33,748 bases of DNA, taken from NCBI RefSeq assembly GCF_018608325.1, contig NZ_JABAZW010000155.1:1-33748 (forward strand), in the 5' to 3' direction. Both the position numbers and the translations under genes were made by a program. This document shows, one piece after another, positions 1 to 9,780 of the stretch. This DNA is from Brevundimonas sp. (GTDB lineage: Bacteria > Pseudomonadota > Alphaproteobacteria > Caulobacterales > Caulobacteraceae). The notes below the pieces were generated by a model. It saw only the letters and a list, made by a program, of their open reading frames with translations, was not told where the DNA came from and did no database searches. Every line of letters begins with the position of its first letter. Within the stretch, counting starts at the first letter, position 1.

Positions 1-1042
1 GCCGCCAGAAGCGGCCGCGTTCCGGCTCGGGATAGGGCTGCAGGTTCTCGACAAACTGCTCGGCGGACGCGCGCCAGCTGAACTTCTCAGCGTAGGCGCG
101 CACGTCCTTGCGGTCGAGCTTCAGGCACTCCAGGCAGGCGGTTTTCAGGTCCTTGTCGATCGCGCCCGCGTTTGATCCGGGGATGATGTCGATCGGGCCG
201 TGGGCCGGATAGGCGGCGACGGGCGTGCCGGTCGCCATGGCCTCAAGGATCACCAGGCCGAAGGTGTCGGTCCAGCTGGGGAAGACGAAGACGTCGGCGT
301 CGCGGAAGCAGCGGGCCAGATCGTCCCCGAACTTGGCGCCCAGGAACTTGGCCTCAGGGTATTTCTCCTGCAGTTCGGCGCGAGCGGGGCCGTCGCCGAC
401 GATGATCTTGGTGCCGGGCAGATCCAGCTGGAGGAAGGACTCGATGTTCTTCTCCACCGCCACGCGACCGACGTTCAGGAAGAAGGGGCGCGGCCAGTCC
501 TTGCCGCCCAGTTCGTCGTAGATGCGTTCCAGATCGGGGTTGAACACCTCGGTGTCCACGCCGCGCGACCAGGGGGAGACGTTCTTGAAGCCGTGCTCGA
601 CCAGTTCGTCGCGCAGCGTCGGTGTCGCCACCATCAGGCGGCCGGACGGCTTGTGGAACCACTTCATATAGGCGTAGCCGACCTGCACCGGGATCGGGAA
701 ACGCGCCGAGACATATTCCGGGAATTTGGTGTGATAGCTGGTCGTGAACGGCAGCTTCCATTCCACGCAGATGCGGCGCGTGGCGATGCCGATGGGGCCT
801 TCGGTGGCGATGTGCACGGCCTCGGGCTCGAAGGCGCGCAGCATTTCGCGAATCTCCTCCTCGGCCCCCAGCGCCAGCCGGATTTCGGGATAGGTGGGGC
901 AGGGGATGGTCTTGAACAGGCTGGGTTCGATGACCTCGACATCATGACCCATGGCGCGGCATTCCGCGATCGTGCGGGTCAGGGTGCGGACGACGCCGTT
1001 GACCTGGGGTTCCCAGGCGTCGGTGGCCAGAACGATACGCAT
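1..1042 (-). CDS. GT4-family glycosyltransferase (MgtA/SqdX-like), 3' end truncated by the window edge
   Basis: Reverse-strand reading from ATG at 1040-1042 gives MRIVLATDAWEPQVNGVVRTLTRTI..., with ...FLNVGRVAVEKNIESFL... and ...VFVFPSWTDTFGLVILEAMATGTPVAAYPAHGPIDII..., typical GT-B/GT4 motifs. No stop before base 1, so it is absent from the ORF track. Confidence 0.9.
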   Translation of the reverse strand, partial: MRIVLATDAWEPQVNGVVRTLTRTIAECRAMGHDVEVIEPSLFKTIPCPTYPEIRLALGAEEEIREMLRAFEPEAVHIATEGPIGIATRRICVEWKLPFTTSYHTKFPEYVSARFPIPVQVGYAYMKWFHKPSGRLMVATPTLRDELVEHGFKNVSPWSRGVDTEVFNPDLERIYDELGGKDWPRPFFLNVGRVAVEKNIESFLQLDLPGTKIIVGDGPARAELQEKYPEAKFLGAKFGDDLARCFRDADVFVFPSWTDTFGLVILEAMATGTPVAAYPAHGPIDIIPGSNAGAIDKDLKTACLECLKLDRKDVRAYAEKFSWRASAEQFVENLQPYPEPERGRFWR

Positions 1043-1118
1043 TGAGGCGGGCGGACCCTGAGCCGTTAATCAAGAGCGGAACTTCTAGCCGCTTCGGATG
1101 ACGATGGCGAGACGGATG

Positions 1119-1580
1119 CTAGATCGGCAGCACGGTTGTCGACTTCACCTCTTCGAGAACGGCGTAGGTGCGGGTTTCGCGCACCCCCGGCATCCGCACC
1201 AGAACATCGCCCAGAAAGGCGCGATAGGCGTCCATGTCGCCGACGCGGGCCTTGATCAGATAGTCGAAGCCGCCCGCGACCATGTGGCATTCCAGAACCT
1301 CGGGCTGGGTGCGGACGGCCTCGGCGAAGGCCTCGAAGACGTCGCCGGTGGTGCGGTCCAGCAGGACCTCGACGAAGATCAGCAGATCACGTCCGACCTG
1401 GGCCGGGTCGATCATGGCGGCATAGCCGGTGATGATCTTTTTTTCGCGCAGGCGTTTGACCCGCTCGAAACAGGCTGCGGGCGACAGATTACAGCGTCGA
1501 GCCAGTTCGGCGTTGGAGATACGGGCGTCAGTTTGCAGTACGCGCAGGATGCGGCGGTCGACGGCGTCGATTTCGATCAT
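1119..1580 (-). CDS. Lrp/AsnC-family transcriptional regulator (putative PutR-type proline-responsive activator)
   Basis: MIEIDAVDRRILRVLQTDARISNAELARRCNLSPAACFERVKRLREKKIITGY is an AsnC-type HTH, followed by a RAM-like domain. Divergent from putA. Confidence 0.92.
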   Translation of the reverse strand: MIEIDAVDRRILRVLQTDARISNAELARRCNLSPAACFERVKRLREKKIITGYAAMIDPAQVGRDLLIFVEVLLDRTTGDVFEAFAEAVRTQPEVLECHMVAGGFDYLIKARVGDMDAYRAFLGDVLVRMPGVRETRTYAVLEEVKSTTVLPI

Positions 1581-1690
1581 CGGAAACCTGGCCCTTTATG
1601 CGAATGATCTTCGGTCTGGTCGTCTATCATACGAAGCACCTTCAATGAACTCCGGCATATAGGGCTTAAATCCACAGGATTTGCCTCGCC
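1581..1690. promoter_or_regulatory. Divergent intergenic control region between the Lrp-type regulator and putA
   Basis: 110-bp divergent intergenic region containing a short inverted repeat CGAA-N5-TTCG (1601-1613). The function as an Lrp/PutR operator is inferred from gene arrangement only. Confidence 0.35.
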
Positions 1691-4600
1691 ATGACCACTT
1701 CAGCCTTCACGCCTTCAAGCTTGGCCGCCTGGGACGGCCTGGACGCGCACAAGTTTCAGAACGAGCGCGAGGCCGTCGCCGCCAATCTGGCGCGCATCCC
1801 GCAGAATGCGACCGAACGCGCCGCCGTGGTTGACGAAGCGGTCGCCCTGGTCGAGCACGCACGCCGCAGCCAGAAGAAGCAGGGGGTGGTCGAAAGCTTT
1901 CTGCAGCAGTTTTCGCTGGGCACGCGCGAGGGGCTGGCCCTGATGTGCCTGGCCGAGGCCCTGCTGCGCGTGCCGGACGAGGAGACGCGCGACCGCCTGA
2001 TCGCCGAAAAAATCGGTTCCGCCGACTGGGCCGCGCATCTGGGTCAATCCGACAGCCTGTTCGTCAACGCCTCGACCTGGGGTCTGATGCTGACTGGCAA
2101 GCTGGTCGATGTGGATGACGAGGCCAAAACCGACCTGTCCGGCTTCCTGAAGCGGATTGCGGGCCGGATCGGAGAGCCGGTCATCCGTCAGGCCGTCGCC
2201 ACCGCCGTCAAGATCATGGGCGAGCAGTTCGTCGTCGGCCGCACCATTCAGGGCGCGCTGAAACGGTCGAACAAGGAAGGCTGGCTGTGCAGCTTCGACA
2301 TGCTGGGCGAGGGCGCCCGCACCGTCGCTGACGCCGACCGCTATGAGAAGATCTACGCCGACGCCATCGAGGCGGTGGGCAAGACGTCAAAAGGGCAGGG
2401 GCCGGAACACGGTCACGGCGTGTCGGTGAAACTGTCGGCCCTGTCGCCTCGCTATGAGGCGACGCACGAGGATGACGTCTGGGCGACCCTGTATCCCCGC
2501 ATCCTGCGTCTGGCCCAGATCGCGGCCAAATACGACATCAACTATACGATGGACGCCGAAGAAGCGGACCGTCTGGCCCTGTCGCTGAAGCTGCTGGATC
2601 GACTGGCGCATGAGCCGTCGCTGGGCGGTTGGACCGGCTTGGGTCTGGCGGTTCAGGCCTATCAGAAGCGCGGTCTGGAGACGATTGAGCGGGTCGCCGA
2701 TCTGGCGCGCCGTTCGGGGCGTCGCCTGATGGTGCGTCTGGTCAAGGGCGCCTATTGGGACACCGAGATCAAGCGCGCCCAGGTCTTCGGCCGCACTGAC
2801 TATCCGGTCTTCACGACCAAGGCGGCGACGGACCTGAACTATCTAGTTTGTGCAAAAACCATGATCGAGGCCTCGCCCGCTCTCTATTCCCAGTTCGCCA
2901 GCCATAATGCCCACACTCTGGCCGCCGTGCGTCGCATGGCGCGTGACCGTGGCGTCACCGTCGAGCACCAGCGCCTGCATGGCATGGGCGAGGCTCTGTA
3001 CGACGCCGCCATCGAGAAATGGTCCGACGAGACGGTGATCGTTCGCGCCTACGCCCCCGTCGGCGGGCACGAAGAGCTGCTGCCTTATCTGGTGCGCCGC
3101 CTGCTGGAGAACGGCGCTAACTCCTCCTTCGTCCACGCCCTGCTGGACGAGCGTGTTCCCGCCTCGGCCGTTGCGGCTGATCCTATTTCCCTGGTCGAGC
3201 AGGCGCCCGACCGTCACCCCAAGATTCCGGTTCCGCAAGACATGTACGGCGATCGTCAGAACTCCCTCGGCCGCGATTATTCTCAAGCCGCCGACCGCGA
3301 AGCCCACGCCAAGGCGCTGCAGCTGGTCGACCGTGAGAAGCTGACCTCTGGCCCTATTGTCGGCGGCAAGCTGCGCGCCGGGATCAATGCGCAGGACGTG
3401 ACCAATCCGTTCGACCGGTCGCAGGTGCTGGGCCATGTGTCGGAAACGACCGAGGCCGATATCGACGCCGCCGTCGAGGCCGCCGCCAATGCCCAGGTTC
3501 ATTGGGACCGTCAGGGCGGCGCCAAGCGCGCCGTGATCCTGCGCGCCATGGGCGATGCGCTGGAAGCCGACATAGACCGTCTGGTCGCCCTGCTCAGCCG
3601 CGAGGCGGGCAAGACCCTGAACGACGGCGTCGCCGAGGTGCGCGAGGCCGCTGACTTCTGCCGCTACTACGCCCTGTTGGCCGAGCGTGACTTCTCCGCG
3701 CCCGAGACGCTGAAGGGGCCGACCGGCGAAACCAATCAACTGATCCTGCACGGACGCGGCGTCTTCGCCTGCATCAGCCCGTGGAACTTCCCGCTGGCCA
3801 TCTTCACCGGTCAGATCGCCGCCGCTCTGGCCGCTGGGAACGCGGTGCTGGCCAAGCCTGCCGAACAGACGCCTCTTATCGCTGCTGAAGCCGTGCGTCT
3901 GTACCACAAGGCGGGCCTGAATCCTGATCTGCTCGCCCTCGTCCCCGGTCGGGGTGAGACGGTCGGCGCGGCTCTGGTCACGCATCCGGTCATCGACGGC
4001 GTCGCCTTCACCGGCGGCACGGATACGGCCGCCGCAATCAACCGCTCCATCGCCGCCCGCCCCGGCGCGATCATCCCCTTCATCGCTGAAACCGGTGGTT
4101 TGAACGGCATGTTCATCGACACCACGGCTTTGAAGGAACAGGTCATCGATGACGTGATCCTGTCGGCCTTCGGCTCAGCGGGGCAGCGCTGCTCGGCCCT
4201 GCGCGTCCTCTATGTGCCCAAGGATTCCGCCGACGCCCTGATCGAGGGGCTGAAGGGCGCTCTGGCTGTCCAGACCGTCGCCGACCCCGCCGATCCCAAG
4301 ACCGACATCGGTCCGGTCATCGACCCGGAATCGCGTCGCGCTCTGGAGGCCCACGTCGAGCGTCTGTCGAAGGAAGCCAGGATCATCGCCCGGGCCGACC
4401 TGCCGCTGGGCGCCGAAAAGGGCGATCTGTTCGCCCCGACCATCGCCGAAATCCCCACGCCCGACTTTTTGGAACGCGAGGTCTTCGGCCCGATCCTTCA
4501 CATCTACCGCTACGCGCCGTCCGATCTGAAGACGGTCGCGGGCAAGCTGGCCGCACGCGGCTACGGCCTGACCCTTGGCGTTCACAGCCGCATCGAGGCC

Positions 4601-4822
4601 TTTGCGGATGAGGTCGTCTCTCTGGTTCCCGCCGGCAACGTCTACGTCAACCGCTCCATCACCGGCGCCGTCGTCGGCGTCCAACCCTTCGGCGGCGAAG
4701 GCCTGTCCGGCACCGGCCCCAAGGCCGGCGGCCCCAACAGCCTGATCCGCTACGCGGCGGAGAAGGCCATCAGCGTGAACATTGCGGCCCAGGGCGGGGA
4801 TCCGGCGTTGTTGAATCTATAA
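1691..4822 (+). CDS. putA: Bifunctional proline dehydrogenase / L-glutamate gamma-semialdehyde dehydrogenase PutA (short form, no N-terminal RHH DNA-binding domain)
   Basis: 1043 aa. PRODH barrel motifs (GLAVQAYQKRG, RLVKGAYWDTEIKRAQ) and ALDH motifs (ISPWNFPLAIFTGQIAAALAAGNAVLAKPAEQTP, GQRCSALRVL, EVFGPILHIYRY). Confidence 0.97.
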   Translation: MTTSAFTPSSLAAWDGLDAHKFQNEREAVAANLARIPQNATERAAVVDEAVALVEHARRSQKKQGVVESFLQQFSLGTREGLALMCLAEALLRVPDEETRDRLIAEKIGSADWAAHLGQSDSLFVNASTWGLMLTGKLVDVDDEAKTDLSGFLKRIAGRIGEPVIRQAVATAVKIMGEQFVVGRTIQGALKRSNKEGWLCSFDMLGEGARTVADADRYEKIYADAIEAVGKTSKGQGPEHGHGVSVKLSALSPRYEATHEDDVWATLYPRILRLAQIAAKYDINYTMDAEEADRLALSLKLLDRLAHEPSLGGWTGLGLAVQAYQKRGLETIERVADLARRSGRRLMVRLVKGAYWDTEIKRAQVFGRTDYPVFTTKAATDLNYLVCAKTMIEASPALYSQFASHNAHTLAAVRRMARDRGVTVEHQRLHGMGEALYDAAIEKWSDETVIVRAYAPVGGHEELLPYLVRRLLENGANSSFVHALLDERVPASAVAADPISLVEQAPDRHPKIPVPQDMYGDRQNSLGRDYSQAADREAHAKALQLVDREKLTSGPIVGGKLRAGINAQDVTNPFDRSQVLGHVSETTEADIDAAVEAAANAQVHWDRQGGAKRAVILRAMGDALEADIDRLVALLSREAGKTLNDGVAEVREAADFCRYYALLAERDFSAPETLKGPTGETNQLILHGRGVFACISPWNFPLAIFTGQIAAALAAGNAVLAKPAEQTPLIAAEAVRLYHKAGLNPDLLALVPGRGETVGAALVTHPVIDGVAFTGGTDTAAAINRSIAARPGAIIPFIAETGGLNGMFIDTTALKEQVIDDVILSAFGSAGQRCSALRVLYVPKDSADALIEGLKGALAVQTVADPADPKTDIGPVIDPESRRALEAHVERLSKEARIIARADLPLGAEKGDLFAPTIAEIPTPDFLEREVFGPILHIYRYAPSDLKTVAGKLAARGYGLTLGVHSRIEAFADEVVSLVPAGNVYVNRSITGAVVGVQPFGGEGLSGTGPKAGGPNSLIRYAAEKAISVNIAAQGGDPALLNL

Positions 4823-6040
4823 GTCGCGAACATAGAAGAATCGCACATCCTGAACGGCTAGGCCCTCCTGACTCATCGGGGCGGCCAAGCTTAGGAGGCC
4901 CACGCTGAGAGGCGGGGTCAAGACGAGAGATGCCGTAAAGGGCGCCCCAAGCTCTTCTGACGCCTGGATCTTGCGGGTCTGACCATCGGTTTGGGCGCTA
5001 AGCTGGCTCAAGACCACCGTCGAACCCTCAAGCACGGTTAGGGCGATCCTCTCCACTTTGCGTTCAGGGTGCGGGTTGAGCACGGTCGCTGCTGTTTGCA
5101 TGCGACGAAGCTCGATCCGGTCGCGATTCAACTCTGGCACCGACCATCCCCAACCCATGAAGGGGGACAGGGGGCCAACCACGGCCAGGGTTTCATCATC
5201 CGCGCTTCCTGAGACTGTGGACGCCGATTCGATCAAACGGCGGGCCTGTTCTCGATCACCGTCATCCGGAGTTTCCGAACGGTTGGCGCGGTCATGGATC
5301 AGCGCCAGCATATAGGCGACGACGTCTTCGATAAGCTGATTTTGACGCCGCAATTCTTGACCCAGTCGGGTTTCAATCTGGGCGGCTATGCCCGCCAACC
5401 GTTGTTCGGTTTCGGTCAGACGGCGCCGGGTTTCCACGGCGGCGGCCTCTTCGCTTTGATGAGGCGCAAGAACTGTACGCCAGAGGGTCGTCATGGCCGG
5501 GGCGTGAATCAGTTCGATGACGCCACCCTCGGCGGAAAAGTCCGAAGGCTCTATCGGCATGGTGAAAGTGACGATCGCGCCGCCGCCTTCATGCGCAGAT
5601 GGCGGACCGACTTCGACAGGGCGGAGCAGAACGCCATTGATACGGCCTAAGATCACCGGACGTTCGACGCCGTTCCGCCTGTTCAGGGCGCGACCTTTCA
5701 CCATGCCGTTTTGGAGTGTCGCTGAAACCTCCTCCAGCGCGCCATTACCGGTCAAGGCGACCGCTTCGGCTTCAGAGATGATGGCGAGCGGCGATGAGGC
5801 CTCGCTTCCATCTTCCCAGGCCACTCTTATTTCCGCGGGAAGGGTGACATGAGGTAGGCGTTCGACCTCAAGCTCGACCAGAACGTCTTCATCGCCCACG
5901 TTCACAGGGCGGCCAAGGGGCACGCCGCGCAAATAGGGCGTTAGCTGTCCTCCGCGACCGGTCGTTCGCACCTGCAGGCGCAGGCCGCCCAGTGTTCTAA
6001 GCGGTGATTGAAATTGATGGCGAGGTGAAATCTCAGTCAT
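4817..6040 (-). CDS. Hypothetical protein, 407 aa: N-terminal beta-rich region, central coiled-coil-like segment, C-terminal beta-rich region
   Basis: Long ORF co-directional with the glycan genes upstream. EEAAAVETRRRLTETEQRLAGIAAQIETRLGQELRRQNQLIEDVV reads as coiled coil. No family recognised. Confidence 0.75.
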   Translation of the reverse strand: MTEISPRHQFQSPLRTLGGLRLQVRTTGRGGQLTPYLRGVPLGRPVNVGDEDVLVELEVERLPHVTLPAEIRVAWEDGSEASSPLAIISEAEAVALTGNGALEEVSATLQNGMVKGRALNRRNGVERPVILGRINGVLLRPVEVGPPSAHEGGGAIVTFTMPIEPSDFSAEGGVIELIHAPAMTTLWRTVLAPHQSEEAAAVETRRRLTETEQRLAGIAAQIETRLGQELRRQNQLIEDVVAYMLALIHDRANRSETPDDGDREQARRLIESASTVSGSADDETLAVVGPLSPFMGWGWSVPELNRDRIELRRMQTAATVLNPHPERKVERIALTVLEGSTVVLSQLSAQTDGQTRKIQASEELGAPFTASLVLTPPLSVGLLSLAAPMSQEGLAVQDVRFFYVRDL

Positions 6041-6068
6041 GTTCTCAAAGCTTTATATACTCGGTGCC

Positions 6069-7190
6069 TTATGTTTGGATGATCATCCGAGCAAGATCAT
6101 CGTAGGCGCGCTGGGTAGTCTGCATGTAGTCGATATAGGTGCGCATGGATGCGGAGGTGACATCCCTGCGCAGCGAGGGACTGCTTAGGTAGTTGCGCAT
6201 GATCTGGGCTAGGTCTGTGATCGTTGGAGCCGTTTGGGCTTCGTGAAACGCCGTCAATCCGCGAAAGGCCTCTGAGGTGCCGAGTACAGGGCGGCCATAG
6301 GCCAGCGCCTCCACCGTCTTGATTTTCAAGCCAGTGCCAGCGGACATCGGATTGATGACGCAGGCTGCAAGATCATAGAAGTCGCCTGGATCGTCCAGCA
6401 CGCCCAGAATACGTGGATGGCTTTGGAAGGGGATCGGTTGACGACAGATGGAGCCCGCCATCATCCAGTTCAGTGGAGGAGAGGTTGTCGTAAGAGCGGC
6501 GTCCAGCGCACGAATGGATGCGACGTTCCATGGATTGCCGCTGGCGAAGTATCCGAATGGTTCGGCCGTTACATCATCACGGGGCGACAGAAAGCGGGCA
6601 TGGACAGGATGGCCGACAGTGAGAACGGATGCTTCGGTTCTGGGAAGCAGAAGCTGACGCTCTTCGTGCTGAATTGCGATGATCACATCTGCGCGGTCTA
6701 GTCCGCGCGCTTCTTCCTCGATGCTGGTGAAGTACCAAGATGGCTCCAGGCCGGCGGAAATGGCCAGATGGGCGCGGTCGCCAAAGATATCATGAGTGTC
6801 CAGAATACGCAGTGGCCGGTCAATGCCGATCAAGCAGGCGGAGAGCCAGACGTAGTTGACGATGACAGCACGATAGTCGTGATCCTTGCAGAGTTGGCGG
6901 ACTTTCTGAACCAGTTCTGCCGGACACCAATCATCCAGGCCCCAATAGGCGGCATGCGATTGTTTTGCATGCGGGCGCCCCTCGACGATATGAAGTTGCG
7001 ACCATTCGCGACGCATTCTGTTTTCAATCTCGGGATTCCAATCGTCGAGCACATAATAGAGGACATCGACTTCGAACCCTCGCGCCTTAAGTTCTCTGCC
7101 GAAGGCCAGGATGCGCGCCGAATTGCCTTGGGTCGCCGGATTGGTCTGGGTCGGGGTCACCATCAGGACGCGTGGAGCAGCAGGCCTCAT
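6069..7190 (-). CDS. Glycosyltransferase, GT4-like (GT-B)
   Basis: RVLMVTPTQTNPATQGNSARILAFGRELKARGFEVDVLYY..., LDTHDIFGDRAHLA, and C-terminal donor-site-like CVINPMSAGTGLKIKTVEALAYGRPVLGTSEAFRGL. Confidence 0.88.
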   Translation of the reverse strand: MRPAAPRVLMVTPTQTNPATQGNSARILAFGRELKARGFEVDVLYYVLDDWNPEIENRMRREWSQLHIVEGRPHAKQSHAAYWGLDDWCPAELVQKVRQLCKDHDYRAVIVNYVWLSACLIGIDRPLRILDTHDIFGDRAHLAISAGLEPSWYFTSIEEEARGLDRADVIIAIQHEERQLLLPRTEASVLTVGHPVHARFLSPRDDVTAEPFGYFASGNPWNVASIRALDAALTTTSPPLNWMMAGSICRQPIPFQSHPRILGVLDDPGDFYDLAACVINPMSAGTGLKIKTVEALAYGRPVLGTSEAFRGLTAFHEAQTAPTITDLAQIMRNYLSSPSLRRDVTSASMRTYIDYMQTTQRAYDDLARMIIQT

Positions 7191-8566
7191 GGGTGTCGGG
7201 CACCTATGTATGCGCCGGGGCGGTTGGGCGACGGATCTATGGCGTAACGCAGATCTTCGGGCGCATCAGCGCCGACGATTGCCAAGCTGGCGTTTGGCGT
7301 CTCTTGTCCTAGAGGGCCGATCCACTGGACTTCAGTTTCTGGCGACATCCATGCGGTCAACTTCTTGAAGGGTTGGGTCAGGGTCTTACGGGCGGCATGG
7401 TTTCGCGCTTGCCTGATGCTTTGGGCAAGGCGTTCCGCATATCGACCCATATTTAGCTCGTCTGCGGCATATCGCGCAGCACCCTCGCCTATGGCGCGGC
7501 GCATGGCGGGATTGTTCAGCAAATGAGAAAGAACAAATTTCAACTCTTCCGCACCGCCGAGTGCGGACATCTTGGCCACCGCCATGTCCGGGATTTCCGC
7601 ATAGGAGCCCGTATCGGAAACCAGCGTGCAAATACCCATTCCCAGTGCGCGTGCGAGGGAGCCTGAACTCTCTCCCACCGAGGGGAAGCGAAGGTTTAGC
7701 AATATGTCGGCAATGGCGACGTGGTCATCAAGCGCTTGCTCATCCAGATAGCCGGTCGTGTGAAACCTACCCTCTAGGCTGGAGTGAGCTTGGGTCAACT
7801 CCTGCAGATTGAAATCCCCGTGGTCAGGGGCACCAGCATGAATCCACCGAATAGCGGGGTCTTTGCGGGCCAATTCGCCAACCGCGCGAGCGATGATGTT
7901 AAAACGTTTAGCGCGCGTGGCAAACCCCGCTGTGACGATGAGTTTGTCTGTGTCGTCGAAACCCAGCTTCTGACGTAGCATTTGCGGGTCTTGCGCATCG
8001 GCGGCCATGGCGAAATGGGGTATCACGTCCACTTTTTGAGCGGCATCGTCGCCATGGTGCGCTCTGATGAACTGTTTCGCGTAACGCGAATGCACGACCA
8101 CGCGATGTGAACGCGAGATAAGCTCTGGCAGCATGCTGGCCAGCATATAGGGCAGTTTGGGGGTCGGCTGTTTGTTCAGCAGGCGTTCGGCCGTTCGTTG
8201 CGAAAGGCGCAGATTGGAGCGTCGCGCCAAGCCGACCATCTCATCGTCAGACAGCGCGAGGGACTCATAGAGATATAAAAGATTCAGATCATGCAACAAA
8301 ACCAGACCGGGTTGCACCAAAGCGGTTCTTAACTCTTGTGTGTGATGCCAGTTGTTGCCGATTTGATAGAGATTAAGTCCGTGCGGAGCTCGTGCGGCTC
8401 GTGTGTGAACCCTGATTCCCTTGGGAGCCTTGCCGTCTGACGTGCCGGTCACGACCGATTGCCTGCAATAAGGCTTGAGGGCTTCCATCATGCGCCATGC
8501 ATAATCCGCGATGCCGTTTCTGGCGGGCGGTAGGGGCGTGTGATGGATGACAGCCGGGCGCGTCAT
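7187..8566 (-). CDS. Glycosyltransferase, GT4-like, with a ~70-aa C-terminal extension
   Basis: HHTPLPPARNGIADYAWRMMEAL..., ILLNLRFPSVGESSGSLARALGMGICTLVSDTGSYAEIPD. Overlaps the next gene's start by 4 bp (ATGA-type). Confidence 0.9.
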   Translation of the reverse strand: MTRPAVIHHTPLPPARNGIADYAWRMMEALKPYCRQSVVTGTSDGKAPKGIRVHTRAARAPHGLNLYQIGNNWHHTQELRTALVQPGLVLLHDLNLLYLYESLALSDDEMVGLARRSNLRLSQRTAERLLNKQPTPKLPYMLASMLPELISRSHRVVVHSRYAKQFIRAHHGDDAAQKVDVIPHFAMAADAQDPQMLRQKLGFDDTDKLIVTAGFATRAKRFNIIARAVGELARKDPAIRWIHAGAPDHGDFNLQELTQAHSSLEGRFHTTGYLDEQALDDHVAIADILLNLRFPSVGESSGSLARALGMGICTLVSDTGSYAEIPDMAVAKMSALGGAEELKFVLSHLLNNPAMRRAIGEGAARYAADELNMGRYAERLAQSIRQARNHAARKTLTQPFKKLTAWMSPETEVQWIGPLGQETPNASLAIVGADAPEDLRYAIDPSPNRPGAYIGARHP

Positions 8567-8568
8567 TT

Positions 8569-9765
8569 TTAAGCGGGCGTGGTGACGGAGGTGGACTTAA
8601 TTTCTTGGTGCAGGTCGTCAGCTTCAGCGATGGCGCAAATGACGTGGTACAGGCTGCTTGCGCGCGCCGGCTCTTCCTGAGCGATTCCGTCGGAATCGAA
8701 ATGCTCCCACCATGAACCCTTTACAGGATGGTCGAAATAACGGCGCAAATTCTTCAGGCCGTCAGCGACGTCTTGCAACGTCCGAACCCTGGAGACATCG
8801 GAGGTGTTTAGGCGGTGCTGCGCGACCTTGGCCTTCAGTCGTTCGGTCTGGGGCCAAAGGCGGAACCGCCCGTCACGCTTGTTCGAGCTGCTGTCTAACT
8901 CATTGAAGGCGAGTCCTATATCGGGGCACACGCCGTGAGCCTCGGCCAGATCATGCATACGCCGTCCGGCCGACAGGGCCTTCTCATCGTCTTGCATCAA
9001 CCCCCAGCGCACCAACAGCCATGACCACTCGAACAGATGCCCCGGTTCAACCATGTCGTTCGGCGGCGACAAAATCAGATTCCAGTCGCCATCGAGAAAC
9101 TCGTGAAGTGCATCGGTTTCGGGGTTGATAAATCGCAAGAGGCACAGGTCGACAATTTCACGCGCCAGGATTTGCCAGCGGAGGCTTTGCCCTGCGCTCT
9201 GCCAGGCTAGCGTGGCTTCCAGCATATGCACATGAGGATTGGCTTTTAAAGGCAGGGTGCGCGGCGACGATTCTTCAAATCCGCCCTGAGGGTGCTTGAA
9301 GCTGGCTTCCATATGATCGAGCAGGCTAAGCGCCATAGCCTCATGAAGCTCAGATCTATCCGGCTGCGCCTTTGCGACGGCAGCGAGACCGAACAGGGCA
9401 AAGGCGTGGTCATACAAGTCGAAGTCGGCTGAAGCGACAAGGCCGTCTGAGCGTACCGAAGAATAGACGCCGCCGTCAGGACGCAGGCTCTTTTTAGTGA
9501 AAAATTCGAGGCCGTGGTTGACGAGGGCGGCTGCGGGACCGTTCCACCCTAGCGCTGCACTGGTGGCGAACGCATAGATCTGGCGCGCAACCAGGCGCGT
9601 GCGCCGAGGGTCGTCTATGACTTCGCCTTGAGGGGTAAGTCGTTCGAAAAATCCGCCGTCGCGTCGGTCGACGCCGCGGTCGGCCCATAAAGGCAATGCC
9701 GCATCGAACAGCCAGTCACGTGTCGTCTGGAGTTCAGCTTCAAACGTCTGGAACGAATTTTCCAT
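8569..9765 (-). CDS. AGE-family epimerase/isomerase (N-acylglucosamine 2-epimerase / mannose isomerase-like)
   Basis: DGGFFERLTPQGEVIDDPRRTRLVARQIYAFATSAALGW..., SADFDLYDHAFALFGLAAVAK, HMLEATLAW, MVEPGHLFEWSWLLVRW: characteristic AGE (alpha/alpha)6-barrel motifs. Confidence 0.92.
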   Translation of the reverse strand: MENSFQTFEAELQTTRDWLFDAALPLWADRGVDRRDGGFFERLTPQGEVIDDPRRTRLVARQIYAFATSAALGWNGPAAALVNHGLEFFTKKSLRPDGGVYSSVRSDGLVASADFDLYDHAFALFGLAAVAKAQPDRSELHEAMALSLLDHMEASFKHPQGGFEESSPRTLPLKANPHVHMLEATLAWQSAGQSLRWQILAREIVDLCLLRFINPETDALHEFLDGDWNLILSPPNDMVEPGHLFEWSWLLVRWGLMQDDEKALSAGRRMHDLAEAHGVCPDIGLAFNELDSSSNKRDGRFRLWPQTERLKAKVAQHRLNTSDVSRVRTLQDVADGLKNLRRYFDHPVKGSWWEHFDSDGIAQEEPARASSLYHVICAIAEADDLHQEIKSTSVTTPA

Positions 9766-9780
9766 TTGTTGCGCCTTGGA

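Noticed and set aside
2843-3985. 380-aa minus-strand ORF inside putA
   Set aside because: Antisense shadow ORF caused by GC-rich codon bias. Low-complexity G/R/Q/V-rich translation with no recognisable domain, fully within a strong CDS.
8526-8533. GGCGGTAG resembling the ops/JUMPstart core, also at 14607-14614
   Set aside because: Both lie within coding sequence, one is on the wrong strand for its gene, and neither matches the following ops bases (GGCGGTAGnnT).
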